Positions 34,946-44,620 are shown, numbered from the stretch's first letter. The stretch: 64,000 nucleotides of DNA from Microbacterium murale (GCF_030815955.1 NZ_JAUSXK010000001.1:1612001-1676000), one strand, 5' to 3'. Notes: generated by a model not told the origin, from the sequence alone. A program made the numbers and translations.

Positions 34946-36852
34946 TGCGCCCACCAACCCTTCAGGATCTCTCCGCCCTCGCGGAGCCGGCGAGCCCCGT
35001 GCTCACCCCGGATGCGACGCGCGTCGTGTACGCGCTGAACCGCCACGATGACGGCGACGCCCGGTCAGAGCTGTGGAGCGTCGCGACCGAAGCCCGCGGC
35101 GACGCGATTCGACTGACGTCCGGCTCTCTCGACACGGCACCTGCGGTGTCTCCCGATGGAACGTCCGTGGCGTTCGTGCGGAAGGTCGACGGCACGCCGT
35201 CGATCCATGTCGTACCCCTCAGCGGTGGTGACCCTGTGCGGCTGACACGCGACCTGATGGTCGTCGGTGCACCGGAGTTCTCTCCGGACGGCTCGCGCAT
35301 CGCCTTCGTGGCGCTGGTGGATGACGCTGCGGGGAGTCCGGCCCCGCCGCTGGTGATCAGTGGTGACCCCGTTCACAAGGTCGATGGATTGGGCTGGGTG
35401 GGCACGGCCCGCGCTCAAGTGCACGTCATCGCCATCGCCGGGGGCGACGCCGTGCGCGTGCGCTCCGACGGCCAGTGCGGTGACCCCGCCTGGTCGCCAG
35501 ACGGATCCATGCTGGCGTTCACCCAGATCTCCACCGGTGTGGAGGGACATCGCTTCGCCCTCCGGGTCGGCCTGGTCGACACGGAGACGATGCAGGATTC
35601 GGCACGGTTCCCCTTCGCCGCGACGGGAGTCGGTGGACCCCTCGTCTGGACGCCAGACGGCACCTCGGTGATCGCGATCGGCGACCTGGAGGTTCGGGTC
35701 GGCGTGAATCGTCTTGTGCGCCTGGATCTGGCCGGCGGTGCGGCGACCGTCATGACCGGAGATGTGGATCGCAACGTCATGGGCGGAGGCCCAGGGTATC
35801 CGGGTGGAAAGCCTGCCTTCGGTCCTGAGGGAAGGCTCTTCTTCTGCGTGCGGGACGGAGGGCAGAGCATCCTCCTCTCGATCGATCCCGCATCCTCCGA
35901 GATCCGCCACCATGACACGGGGGAAGGGAGCGTCATCAGTGCTCTCTCGATACGCGGCGGGTTCGCCGCGATCAAGGTGTCCGATCCGACCACACCTGGC
36001 GAGCTCGCCCTCGTGGACCTCGTCGAGGGCGGAACGGTTCGCCTGACCAATTATCTGGCGGATGCCGTGCCGGATGTCGCGTTCGCTCCGACACGCCCCG
36101 TGCGGTTCACGATCTCCGATGGCACGACGGTGCACGGGTGGCTGCTGCGCGCAGACGACACCACCGGACCCGCGCCCACGTTGCTCGATATCCACGGCGG
36201 TCCCCATAACGCGTGGACCGGGACCGCCGACACCGCGCACCTCTACCATCAGTTGCTCGCGGCACAGGGTTGGAACGTGCTCACCCTGAATCCGCGCGGC
36301 TCGGACGGCTATGGTGAACCGTTCTATCGAGCGGCGATCGACGCGTGGGGCGAGGCGGACGAGAAGGACTTCCTGGAGCCGCTCGACCGGCTGGTGGCCG
36401 ACGGCATCGCGGACCCGGATCGGATCGCGGTCACCGGGTACAGTTACGGCGGTTTCATGACGTGCTGGCTCACGAGCCGCACGGATCGCTTCCGCTCAGC
36501 GGTGCCCGGCGGGCTCGTATGCGATCACCATGCGATGAACGCGTCCAGCGACCTCGGCGGCTTCCTGCGCGACCTCGAGATCGGCGGCAGCCGCAACGCC
36601 GTTCGCCTCTCCCCTGTCACGTACGTCGACGCGGTGACCACGCCCACTCTCATCCTCCATGGCCAGGACGATCAGCGCTGCCCGTTGGCACAGGCCGAAC
36701 TCTGGTACGCCAGGCTGCGGGACAATGATGTGGAGACCGAGATGGTCGTGTATCCCGGCGGATCGCACCTGTTCATCCTGAACGGCCCGTTGGCGCACAG
36801 GACCGACTACAACCGACGCGTCGTCGACTGGGTCGTCGGCCACCTCGACTGA
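34942..36852 (+). CDS. S9 family peptidase (acylaminoacyl-peptidase/prolyl oligopeptidase-like)
   Basis: 636 residues. An N-terminal beta-propeller with TolB-like repeats (SPDGSRIAFVAL, SPDGSMLAFTQI, TPDGTSVIAIG) is followed by an alpha/beta hydrolase domain. The nucleophile is S501 (GYSYGGFM), the acid is in LHGQDDQRC and the histidine is in GGSHLFI. No signal peptide, so cytosolic. It overlaps the racemase stop by ATGA and converges with the ATPase gene 13 bases on. It would release acylated or plain residues from imported peptides. Confidence 0.92.
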   Translation: MMRPPTLQDLSALAEPASPVLTPDATRVVYALNRHDDGDARSELWSVATEARGDAIRLTSGSLDTAPAVSPDGTSVAFVRKVDGTPSIHVVPLSGGDPVRLTRDLMVVGAPEFSPDGSRIAFVALVDDAAGSPAPPLVISGDPVHKVDGLGWVGTARAQVHVIAIAGGDAVRVRSDGQCGDPAWSPDGSMLAFTQISTGVEGHRFALRVGLVDTETMQDSARFPFAATGVGGPLVWTPDGTSVIAIGDLEVRVGVNRLVRLDLAGGAATVMTGDVDRNVMGGGPGYPGGKPAFGPEGRLFFCVRDGGQSILLSIDPASSEIRHHDTGEGSVISALSIRGGFAAIKVSDPTTPGELALVDLVEGGTVRLTNYLADAVPDVAFAPTRPVRFTISDGTTVHGWLLRADDTTGPAPTLLDIHGGPHNAWTGTADTAHLYHQLLAAQGWNVLTLNPRGSDGYGEPFYRAAIDAWGEADEKDFLEPLDRLVADGIADPDRIAVTGYSYGGFMTCWLTSRTDRFRSAVPGGLVCDHHAMNASSDLGGFLRDLEIGGSRNAVRLSPVTYVDAVTTPTLILHGQDDQRCPLAQAELWYARLRDNDVETEMVVYPGGSHLFILNGPLAHRTDYNRRVVDWVVGHLD

Positions 36853-36865
36853 CCGCTGCGGCGCC

Positions 36866-37645
36866 TCAGAGGCTGGGCACAGCAGCGATCAGTTCGCGGG
36901 TGTAGTCCTCACGGGGTCGGTCGAGCACCTGGAGGGTGTCGCCGACCTCGATGAGGTCGCCACGACGCATCACTGCGACCCTGTCGCACACGACACGGAC
37001 CACGGCCAGGTTGTGGCTGATGAAGAGAACCGAGAACCCGAGATCGCGCTGAAGATCGCGAAGGAGGTTGAGCACGGCACCCTGCACCGAGACGTCCAGC
37101 GCGGATGTGATCTCGTCGGCGAGCACCACGGAGGGCTTCGCCGCGACGGCACGTGCGATGGCAATGCGCTGACGTTGTCCGCCGGAGAGCTGTGTCGGCA
37201 TCCGTTCTGAGGTGTCTGCCGGCAGCGCCACAGCGCGGAGAAGGTCCGAGATCTCGTCCCGCCGCACTCGTGCGTTCGCCGCGCGGGTGCCTTCACGCCG
37301 CGATGCCTGCACGATCGCCTCATCAAGAGACTGCCCGATCGTGCGTCGCGGGTTGAAGCACGACTGCGGGTCCTGAAAGATCATCTGCACACGGCGACGC
37401 TCGCGCACCGCCGCACGTCTGGCGTGCGAGATCTCGGTCTCACCGAGTCGGATGCGTCCGGAGGTGGGCTCTTCGAGTCCGACGGTCGCGCGGGCAAGGG
37501 TGGATTTTCCCGATCCCGACTCGCCGACGAGCCCGAGCATCTCCCCCGGATGCACGGTGAGGTCGATGGCATTCACAGCGGTGAACGTCGAGGCGCCGTG
37601 ACCGAAGGTGATGCTCACGGACTCGAATGTCAAAGGCTCGGTCAC
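36866..37645 (-). CDS. Oligopeptide/dipeptide ABC transporter ATP-binding protein (DppF-like)
   Basis: 259 residues. Walker A is GESGSGKSTLAR, the signature is [15 protein letters not shown] and Walker B is VVLADEITSALD. QMIFQDPQSCFNPRRT is typical of Dpp/Opp ATPases. It starts at GTG 37645, overlapping the stop of the fused permease-ATPase gene (GTGA). The C-terminal peptide-transporter extension is short. Together with the ATPase half of the fused protein it makes the heterodimeric motor. Confidence 0.92.
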   Translation of the reverse strand: MTEPLTFESVSITFGHGASTFTAVNAIDLTVHPGEMLGLVGESGSGKSTLARATVGLEEPTSGRIRLGETEISHARRAAVRERRRVQMIFQDPQSCFNPRRTIGQSLDEAIVQASRREGTRAANARVRRDEISDLLRAVALPADTSERMPTQLSGGQRQRIAIARAVAAKPSVVLADEITSALDVSVQGAVLNLLRDLQRDLGFSVLFISHNLAVVRVVCDRVAVMRRGDLIEVGDTLQVLDRPREDYTRELIAAVPSL

Positions 37646-39504
37646 GACGCCGTCCCCTCTCGTGATGCCGCGCTGCTGAACTCGGCGATCAGGTCGGGTT
37701 CCTCGCCCGCTCTGAGGATCTCGATACCCGTCGACCCCGTGCCCGATGTGAAGTCGGCATCCTCGGGGATCGACGCCATCGGCCGATCGCGCGGACTCGA
37801 CATGGTCGGCACCGTCGCCAGCAGCGCCTGCGTGTACGGGTGCCGCGCGCGCCCGGCCTTCAAGTCCTCCGTCGTGACGTCCTCGACCAGGCGGCCGCGG
37901 TACATCACGAGAACGCGCGTGCACAGTGACGTGACGACGGCGATATCGTGCGACACGAGCACGATGGCCGTGGAGTACTCCTCATTTACGCGCCGCAATT
38001 GGTCGAGAATCGCCGCCTGCACCGTGACATCGAGAGCCGTCGTCGGCTCGTCGGCCAGGATCAGCGCGGGTGTGCCCATCAGTCCCATCGCGATCATCGC
38101 GCGTTGCCGCATGCCCCCCGAGTACTCGTGCGGATACTGGCGGTAGCGGCGCGCCACATCGGGGATGCGGACCGCTTCCAGGCGTGCCATCGCCGCGGCC
38201 TTCGCCTCCGCTCGGGACATCCCGAGGTGAAGGATGCCGGGTTCTGCGACCTGCGAACCGACGGACAGTGCGGGATTGAGGGACGACATCGGGTCCTGGA
38301 AGATCATGGCCAGACGTCTGCCGAGATGGTGGTCGAGCGACGAGGCGTGAGCACCGGTCTTGAGGGTGAGGGGCTGACCGTCGAACTGCGCGCCATCGGC
38401 CGCGACGCGCAGCGGTGAATCCAGCAGTCCCGCGACCGCCATGAGAGTGACGCTCTTACCCGATCCAGATTCCCCTACGACGCCGACGATCTCTCCCCGA
38501 CCGACGTCGAATGAGACCCCGTGCACCAGCGGCTGCCATCCATCCTCGCCTCCGGGCGCCGCAACGCGAAGATTTCGTACCGAGAGAACCGCACCGCCGT
38601 CGATCGGCGAGACCGACCCGGCGTCCTCGCCCTTCGGTGCATTCCTGCGCAGCCGGGAAGTGAGTCGACGATGCGTCGACGGGGTGAGCGCCTTTCCGAG
38701 GACCTCGCCGAGCAGTACGAACGTCAAACCGGCGAGGATGATCGCGATGCCGGGGACGAGGGCGGCCGCCGGAGTGACGAAGATGCGCGTCATGCCCTCA
38801 TTCAGCATCCTGCCCCAGTCGTACTGGGGCACCTGGATGCCGAGTCCGAGGAAGGACAGTCCAGCGAAAGCGACCAGGGCACCGCCGGCGCTGATGGCAG
38901 CGTTCACCATCAGCGGGTCACGCACGTTCGGCAGCACGTGTCGGAACACCGCCTGGGCGGTGGGCAGACCCAGCACGCGCGCGGCCGAGACGTAGTCCCT
39001 GCCCCAGACGGAGGCAGCGAGGTTGTGGGTGAAGCGGCCGTAATTGGGCACCATGGCGATCGCGATGGCGAAGGTCGCCGCCGTGCCGCTCTGTCCGAGG
39101 ATGACCGAGAACGCGATCGCCAGCAGCAGGCTCGGGAAGGCGACGCCGATGTTGATCGCGGCGACGATCCAGCGCCCGAGCCTGCCTCCGATGATGAGGG
39201 GAAGCAGGCCGAGGAGCACCCCTCCGACCACTCCCACGATCGTGGCGGTGAGCGCCATCACGACCGACAGCTGCGTCGCCACCAGCGTGCGGAGCAGGAT
39301 GTCACGGCCGCTTCCGTCCGTTCCGAAGAGATGGTCAGGACTCGGCCCTTTCGAGATCAGCTCCGTATCCGACACCGCCGCCGCATCGCCCCAGATCGCC
39401 GGCCCGAAAACCGTGAGGAACGCCAGGAGAAGGCACGCGACGAGAGCGACGACCCCCAGCGGAGTGCGCAGGACGGCGAGCAGCCTCTGAGGAGTCTTCT
39501 TCAC
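37642..39504 (-). CDS. Fused dipeptide ABC transporter permease and ATP-binding protein (DppC-DppD)
   Basis: 620 residues from GTG 39504. Residues 1 to about 290 form the DppC-like permease (PDHLFGTDGSGRDILLR, SAARVLGLPTAQAVFRHVLPN, YDWGRMLNEG). After a charged linker (SRLRRNAPKGEDAGS) the ATPase follows, with GESGSGKSVTLMA, MIFQDPMSSLNPAL, YSGGMRQRAMIAM and LILADEPTTALDV. Such permease-ATPase fusions are known in actinobacterial peptide transporters. The frame upstream of 39504 is a DppB shadow. Confidence 0.93.
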   Translation of the reverse strand: MKKTPQRLLAVLRTPLGVVALVACLLLAFLTVFGPAIWGDAAAVSDTELISKGPSPDHLFGTDGSGRDILLRTLVATQLSVVMALTATIVGVVGGVLLGLLPLIIGGRLGRWIVAAINIGVAFPSLLLAIAFSVILGQSGTAATFAIAIAMVPNYGRFTHNLAASVWGRDYVSAARVLGLPTAQAVFRHVLPNVRDPLMVNAAISAGGALVAFAGLSFLGLGIQVPQYDWGRMLNEGMTRIFVTPAAALVPGIAIILAGLTFVLLGEVLGKALTPSTHRRLTSRLRRNAPKGEDAGSVSPIDGGAVLSVRNLRVAAPGGEDGWQPLVHGVSFDVGRGEIVGVVGESGSGKSVTLMAVAGLLDSPLRVAADGAQFDGQPLTLKTGAHASSLDHHLGRRLAMIFQDPMSSLNPALSVGSQVAEPGILHLGMSRAEAKAAAMARLEAVRIPDVARRYRQYPHEYSGGMRQRAMIAMGLMGTPALILADEPTTALDVTVQAAILDQLRRVNEEYSTAIVLVSHDIAVVTSLCTRVLVMYRGRLVEDVTTEDLKAGRARHPYTQALLATVPTMSSPRDRPMASIPEDADFTSGTGSTGIEILRAGEEPDLIAEFSSAASREGTAS

Positions 39505-40523
39505 GACTTGTCCAATGCCGTTCGCGGGTCTAGCAGGATGAGCAGAATGTCGACGACCAGGTTGATCAGCAGCACGACGGCGCCGTAGAAGATGATGATC
39601 GCCTGCACCAGGGGGTAGTCCTTGCCCTGGATGGACGAGACGATGGTGCCGCCCAATCCGGGCCACGCGAAGATGTTCTCGACGAGGACCGTGCCTGCGA
39701 TCATCCCGCCGAGCAGGAGTCCCGAGATCGTCAACGTCGAGGTGAGCAGGTTCGGGAGGACGTGACGCCCGTACAGCCGCGCAGCGCTCATGCGCTTCGC
39801 CCTGGCCGTGCGCACGTAGTCCTGCTCCAGCACAGTGAAGGTCTCGGCCCGCACGATGCGGGTGAGCGCTGCCGTCGGTCCGATGGCCAGTGCCACGACC
39901 GGCAGAATGTACGACGCGAAGTCCGATCGGCCCGCGACGGGGAGCAGTTGCATGTTCACCGCGAACAGGTAGACGAGGATGATGCCGGCGAGGAACTCCG
40001 GTATCACTGCGAGAACGGCCGTGACCCCGGTGAAGGCGGTCTGGGTGAAGGGCCGGCGATCACCTCGGGTCAGGGCGCCGAACGCGAGCCCGAGTGGAAT
40101 CGCGACGATGAGCACGATCGCCACCGCTGCGAGGGCCAGCTCGAGAGTTGCAGGTGCGCGAGTCGCGATGATGTCGATCACCGGGGTGCGGGAGATGAAC
40201 GAGTCCCCGAGCTGACCGGTGAACAGCCCCGCCCAGAAACGGAAGTACTGCACGATCATCGGCAGATCGAGACCGAGCTCCGTGCGACGCGCCTCGACGA
40301 TCTCCGGCGACGCCATCTCTCCCGCGGAGGCGCGGGCGGGGTCGCCGGGGATCAACTGCACGAGCAGGAAGGCAAGGGTCACGAGCACGAACAGCGAGAT
40401 CAGGAAATAGAGCCCCCGCCTCAGGAGGTACGAGACCCAAGGGCTTCTGCGTCGGGTATGAGCCAGAGCCAGCACTGTCGTCGTGGACGCCACTCTCACC
40501 TCGTCTCTCGGGACATCCTTCAC
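39501..40523 (-). CDS. Dipeptide/oligopeptide ABC transporter permease (DppB-like)
   Basis: 340 residues from GTG 40523. The DppB pattern is clear: FLLVQLIPGDPARASAG after TM1, then VRTARAKRMSAARLYGRHVLPN, the coupling-helix EAA-like motif, and VLVENIFAWPGLGG. A GTG ten codons in (after GAGG) is an alternative start. It is first in the transporter transcript and lies 77 bases downstream of the PucR gene on the same strand. Confidence 0.91.
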   Translation of the reverse strand: MKDVPRDEVRVASTTTVLALAHTRRRSPWVSYLLRRGLYFLISLFVLVTLAFLLVQLIPGDPARASAGEMASPEIVEARRTELGLDLPMIVQYFRFWAGLFTGQLGDSFISRTPVIDIIATRAPATLELALAAVAIVLIVAIPLGLAFGALTRGDRRPFTQTAFTGVTAVLAVIPEFLAGIILVYLFAVNMQLLPVAGRSDFASYILPVVALAIGPTAALTRIVRAETFTVLEQDYVRTARAKRMSAARLYGRHVLPNLLTSTLTISGLLLGGMIAGTVLVENIFAWPGLGGTIVSSIQGKDYPLVQAIIIFYGAVVLLINLVVDILLILLDPRTALDKS

Positions 40524-40600
40524 ACTGGAGCCTCCCGCGGGATCAGTTCTGCCGCTTCGTCAGTTTCGCCAGACCGCGGTCGATGTGATTGTCCGGATGC

Positions 40601-42307
40601 TCAATGCTCCCCGGCACCAAGAGGTGATCCACGGCGCACGAGCTCGGGCACGATGCGCAATTGAAGCTGCGCGGCGAAACGAACATCGGCGTCAGTGAGG
40701 TCCATATCGCCGACCTCCGCGAGCCTGCGAAGTCGGTAGCGGAACGTGTTGGGGTGGATGTGCAGGTGCTCTGCGGCGCTCGAGACGTCTCCCATGCTGT
40801 CGAGCCAGACGCGCAGCGTCTCGATGAACTCGGTGTCGTTGTCCTTGTCATGAGCGAACAGCCGAGCGACGGGACCGGTGGCCTGCTCACCGGCCGATCC
40901 GAAGCGATCCCGCATCTCCAGCAGCAACGACTCGACGTGCACATCGCTGAAGAGCGCGACCCTCGCCGGGGATGCCTGTTCCTGCAGCACTCGCAGAGCA
41001 CGCTCGGCGCCGTCTCTGGATGAGACGAGACTGCGCGGACCGCTCGCTACCCGTCCGATGCCGATGGCCACGCCGGAACCGCGGCCGATCCGAGTGACGA
41101 AGTCGTTACCGAGGCGCGCTGCCTGCGCTTCACCCGTCTCGGACGATTGCACGGGCAGCAACCCGTAGATCGTGCCCCCGAGCAGCGCGGCGCACGCCCT
41201 CGGATGCACGGCGGCGAGGTGCACGGCGATGGCGTCAGCCACATGCTGTCTGCGCGCCTGACGGTCGCTCGCCTCGTCGAGGTTTCCGTCGTCGGCCGCG
41301 AGCATCCCCGCTGCGAACACCGCGACAGGCTCATCGGAGATGCCCAAACGCTCGAGTGCGTACGCGGCGCCTTCGCCGCCCTCGAGGGCCGTGCTCAGCA
41401 GATCGGCACGCATGCGGCGCGTGACGTCGGCGCCGGCACGGATGCTCAGCAGATGAAGCGCCACGACCTTGGACGCTTCGCGAAGCGCAGCAGTGCGCTC
41501 CGTGCTCAGCGGACCCGGTACTGCGGCCCAGATCGATCCGAGGATCTCGTCTCCTGCACGCACAGCGACCGCGACACGGGGCTGGATGGGCGTCTCCGCA
41601 GACCGCAGTTCGATGAACACCGGCTCCTCCGAGGAGTACAACTCCTTGAAGAATCCGGCTTCTGCGAGCAGTCGCGAATACTTCTCCGGCACCTGCCGCT
41701 CGAGAATCGTCTCGATGCGCGAGAGGTCGGCCTCACCCTGACGACTCGAGAATGCCAGGACGCGGGAGTTGCGATCCTCGATCGTGATGGGTGCATTCAG
41801 CAGAGCCCCCACTGCGTTCGCGAGAGTGAACAGGTCGCCGCCGGGCAGTCCTGCGATCGTCGTGTCGGCGCGTGATTCATCGGGCGCTGTCAAGAGCGCA
41901 CTCACCATCGCGCTGAGTTGAGTCCAGGATGCCCCGCGCGTGAGGCCGAGGAGCGCCACGTCATGCTCACGCGCCACGAGCACCGTGGCGTCGTCGACCA
42001 GCACGGGCTCGCGCAGCACGAAGGCACTCGCCCCCCGGCTTCCCAATCGCGCGAGCACGTCACGGAGAGTCGGCCCGTCCGAGAGCCCGACTCCGAGGAT
42101 CACCGCGCCGTCAGCGATCGCCTGATCGTCAAGGGGGTCGAAGACGACGGCTCCGCCGATCCGCCTCGACGCGTCCTGCACCGACGTGAGCGGCGTGAGG
42201 AATGTCGATCCGAGTTCATCGAGCATGCGCTCCAGCGTCGGCCTCGCTGGAGAGGCGTGCTTCGAGTATGCGGCGTCGCTCGTGGGCGCGGGAACGGGAC
42301 TGATCAT
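40601..42307 (-). CDS. PucR/CdaR family transcriptional regulator
   Basis: 568 residues. The N-terminal PucR domain (LERMLDELGSTFLTPL, FVLREPVLVDDATVL) is followed by a GGDEF-like central region and the C-terminal PucR helix-turn-helix (LDSMGDVSSAAEHLHIHPNTFRYRLRRL in parts). Family members respond to purine, amino-acid or sugar-acid metabolites. Its place directly upstream of the transporter makes it the best candidate regulator of the peptide cluster. It is coupled to the preceding hydrolase gene by ATGA. Confidence 0.9.
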   Translation of the reverse strand: MISPVPAPTSDAAYSKHASPARPTLERMLDELGSTFLTPLTSVQDASRRIGGAVVFDPLDDQAIADGAVILGVGLSDGPTLRDVLARLGSRGASAFVLREPVLVDDATVLVAREHDVALLGLTRGASWTQLSAMVSALLTAPDESRADTTIAGLPGGDLFTLANAVGALLNAPITIEDRNSRVLAFSSRQGEADLSRIETILERQVPEKYSRLLAEAGFFKELYSSEEPVFIELRSAETPIQPRVAVAVRAGDEILGSIWAAVPGPLSTERTAALREASKVVALHLLSIRAGADVTRRMRADLLSTALEGGEGAAYALERLGISDEPVAVFAAGMLAADDGNLDEASDRQARRQHVADAIAVHLAAVHPRACAALLGGTIYGLLPVQSSETGEAQAARLGNDFVTRIGRGSGVAIGIGRVASGPRSLVSSRDGAERALRVLQEQASPARVALFSDVHVESLLLEMRDRFGSAGEQATGPVARLFAHDKDNDTEFIETLRVWLDSMGDVSSAAEHLHIHPNTFRYRLRRLAEVGDMDLTDADVRFAAQLQLRIVPELVRRGSPLGAGEH

Positions 42308-42975
42308 TCCCCCACGCTAGTGATGACGGTCTCGACCGCGAAGGCGTTCAGCGCTTCAGCCACCGCATCGGGGTGGCTGAGCGTCGCGTAGTGCCCGCCG
42401 GGCACCTCTATCGGCTCGATGCCCAGTCGTTCTCGGATCTGCCGCCTCATGAAGGTCGCGGGGAAGAACTGATCCTCCGTGCACAGCACGGCCATCGTGG
42501 GGATGGTGGGGAGATGGGCGCCCGGCCAGGGACGGGACATCCAGTCGCCCTGCTGGTCGCGTTCTCTCCGGCGCGCTTCCTCGGCGAGCGGCTCGGGCAC
42601 GCCGTTGAAGAAGGACACGGCCTCGTCGTCATCGATCGACTCGAGGTCGTGGCCCGTGTTGGACCACCATTCCATGAAGCTCTCGCCCGGCGCCGGGATC
42701 ATGCTCGCGAAATAGACGAGCCCGTCGGCGCGCAGTGCTTCGGCGGCGAGTGGAGCAGTGAAGCCGCCCAGCGAATGACCGACGACGATGACGCGATCCC
42801 TCGTTCCGACCGCTGTGGCCACAGCATCCGCATAGTCCTCGAGTCCGGCGCCCGGGTCCTCGATGGGAAGGTCGACGGCGAACACCTCGTGGCCGACGCT
42901 CTCGAGCAGAGGAGTGACGAGGTGCCAGTCCCAGGCAGTCGAACCGCCTCCGTGGATCAGTGCGAAGGTCGCCAT
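42304..42975 (-). CDS. Alpha/beta hydrolase (esterase/lipase-like)
   Basis: 223 residues from ATG 42975, which follows GAGGAAG. FALIHGGGSTAWDWHLV gives the oxyanion segment, VVGHSLGGFTAPLAA the nucleophile Ser, CTEDQFFP the acid and GGHYATLSHP the histidine. The closest family is the small cytosolic esterase/salicylate-esterase-like group. It starts 70 bases after the reverse transcriptase stop on the same strand and overlaps pucR. It may belong with the peptide cluster, or be carried on the retron transcript; sequence alone does not decide. Confidence 0.87.
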   Translation of the reverse strand: MATFALIHGGGSTAWDWHLVTPLLESVGHEVFAVDLPIEDPGAGLEDYADAVATAVGTRDRVIVVGHSLGGFTAPLAAEALRADGLVYFASMIPAPGESFMEWWSNTGHDLESIDDDEAVSFFNGVPEPLAEEARRRERDQQGDWMSRPWPGAHLPTIPTMAVLCTEDQFFPATFMRRQIRERLGIEPIEVPGGHYATLSHPDAVAEALNAFAVETVITSVGE

Positions 42976-43045
42976 TTCACTTCCTCTCGGCCGCATGCGC
43001 TCGGAGTCTACTGCAGCTCGGCGTCGGCCCAGCCGGCTTCTCTCG

Positions 43046-44422
43046 CTACCACCGGATGCGCGCGAATTCCTCACGAAGTCTCTCGCCTCGACTGCTGTTC
43101 AAGCTTTCGACCCACGAGATCCGCCCCAGCAGGTGGGCGCGAAAGTCGTCGATCTGGCGACGATTCTGGCTCGTCGGGCCATGCATGACGCAGTTGTGGA
43201 TCGTCGCCTTCAGCCGGTCGTACTCGGATCTCGAGATGTTGACGTGCTGGTTGACGACGATTCCGGTGACGGTCTGCCTGACGCCCTGGCGTCTGACTCT
43301 CGTCTTCCTCGCGTTGACCGAATGCCCCTCGTCCTCGATGATCCGCTCCGCTCCGCGCACGAAGGCATCCGCTCGCTTCGCGAGCGCACGTCCACCGCTG
43401 AACGCGAGGTCGTCGGCGTATCGCGTGTATGTCGCATCGACGGACTCCGCCCATCCGGCGAGGCGCGAGTCGAGACGTCGGATGGCGAGGTTCGCGAGCA
43501 TCGGCGATGACGGTGCACCTTGCGGGAGGTGACTCGTGGCGAGAGCGCGGCGCAGTGCGAAGCGCTCATCCGGCGATCCCCCCGACGGCATCGCCGCGAG
43601 TGCCCACGGCGGGACGGCGTTGGTGCACAGTCCGGTGATGATGTGCGCGACGGATTCTGAATAGCCCGATTGGCGAAGCGTGCCGTAGACGCGACCTGCG
43701 GTCACTCGCGCGAAGAACGTCGTGAGATCGAGGGAGATGACCGCGTCTGACCCGATGTGACGCGCGGCCCCGGTCGCAGCGCTTCGGCCGGGGATGAAGC
43801 CATGGGCTGCGTCATTGGCCGGAATGAGGGCGAGCACGCTCGAGAGCAGCGTGCTCTGGACACGACGAAGCCGCTGCTCCGGAACTTCCAGCAGTCGCGG
43901 GATCCTTCCCGGCCTCGTGCGCCATTCGTAGCGGTAGTGGTGGAGGGGGCCGGGGCGCGCGCGCCGATTCCAGTGCTTCGTGTCGGCGAACCACTGCAAC
44001 TGGCCGATGTCGAGGGCGAGCAGGGCAGCGAGATCTCGGATGCTGTCGATGCTGGGGAGCGCTCCGGACATCTCGCGCGACGCCGAAGCGCTGAGGACGT
44101 GATGGTGCACTCGAAGTGGCGAGCGGCGCTCGTCGGCCTTGCGGACCGCCTCTTGGAATGCGGGGGCGTTGAAGATCAGCGAGGTGAGCAGACGCGGGGC
44201 GTCGTGGGGTGGGCGGACGAACGCGCTCATGACATCGCCGACGAGCGGTAGGAGCCATCGGCGCCGCGCTCCCATGACGTATGCCCCGGACTCGATCAGC
44301 TGACCCGTCGCCCAGACATCTGCTGCGAGGAACGCATCGGCCAGAGCCGCGGCGACCGCGGAGGACGACGGACGCGGCTTCCGCGCGAGCACGCGCGATG
44401 CGACCGTCGCCGCCTCCGTCAT
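43046..44422 (-). CDS. Retron-type reverse transcriptase with N-terminal extension
   Basis: 458 residues. The RT core runs from about residue 160: AHGFIPGRS (207-214), a variant of the retron NAxxH motif (GAARH, 218-222), first catalytic Asp D232 (ISLDLTTFF), LPQGAPSSPMLANL (299-312), the YADD box at 335-338 and the retron VTG motif at 385-387 (QTVTGIVVN). Residues 1-150 match no domain I know and look helical. No maturase or endonuclease domain follows, which argues against a group II intron. An msr-msd-like element lies 44 bases upstream. No clear Shine-Dalgarno is seen. Retrons make RNA-linked DNA for anti-phage defence; the effector here is unidentified. Confidence 0.93.
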   Translation of the reverse strand: MTEAATVASRVLARKPRPSSSAVAAALADAFLAADVWATGQLIESGAYVMGARRRWLLPLVGDVMSAFVRPPHDAPRLLTSLIFNAPAFQEAVRKADERRSPLRVHHHVLSASASREMSGALPSIDSIRDLAALLALDIGQLQWFADTKHWNRRARPGPLHHYRYEWRTRPGRIPRLLEVPEQRLRRVQSTLLSSVLALIPANDAAHGFIPGRSAATGAARHIGSDAVISLDLTTFFARVTAGRVYGTLRQSGYSESVAHIITGLCTNAVPPWALAAMPSGGSPDERFALRRALATSHLPQGAPSSPMLANLAIRRLDSRLAGWAESVDATYTRYADDLAFSGGRALAKRADAFVRGAERIIEDEGHSVNARKTRVRRQGVRQTVTGIVVNQHVNISRSEYDRLKATIHNCVMHGPTSQNRRQIDDFRAHLLGRISWVESLNSSRGERLREEFARIRW

Positions 44423-44466
44423 CAGAAGGCGGCCATCGACGGAGCGGCGGATGGAACGTCGTGCAG

Positions 44467-44481
44467 CGTGCGATGGCTTGC
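44467..44481 (-). repeat. Retron a2 inverted repeat
   Basis: GCAAGCCATCGCACG on the minus strand, perfect partner of a1. It ends 44 bases before the reverse transcriptase start codon, the usual place for a2. Confidence 0.85.
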
Positions 44482-44620
44482 GGACGACCTGTCCATCAGT
44501 GCGGGCACCGGTCTGCGCGAAGCGCAGTGAGGCGCCTGCGGCGTTCGTTCCAGATCAAACTGCGTGCCCCGGGGTGACCCCGGAGAGGGCGGAACACATC
44601 GTGAACCACCCGCCTCGTCT

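Noticed and set aside
43046..44422. Group II intron reading of the reverse transcriptase
   Set aside because: No maturase (domain X) or HNH segment, no domain V-like RNA downstream, and VTG plus the upstream a1/a2 repeat fit a retron.
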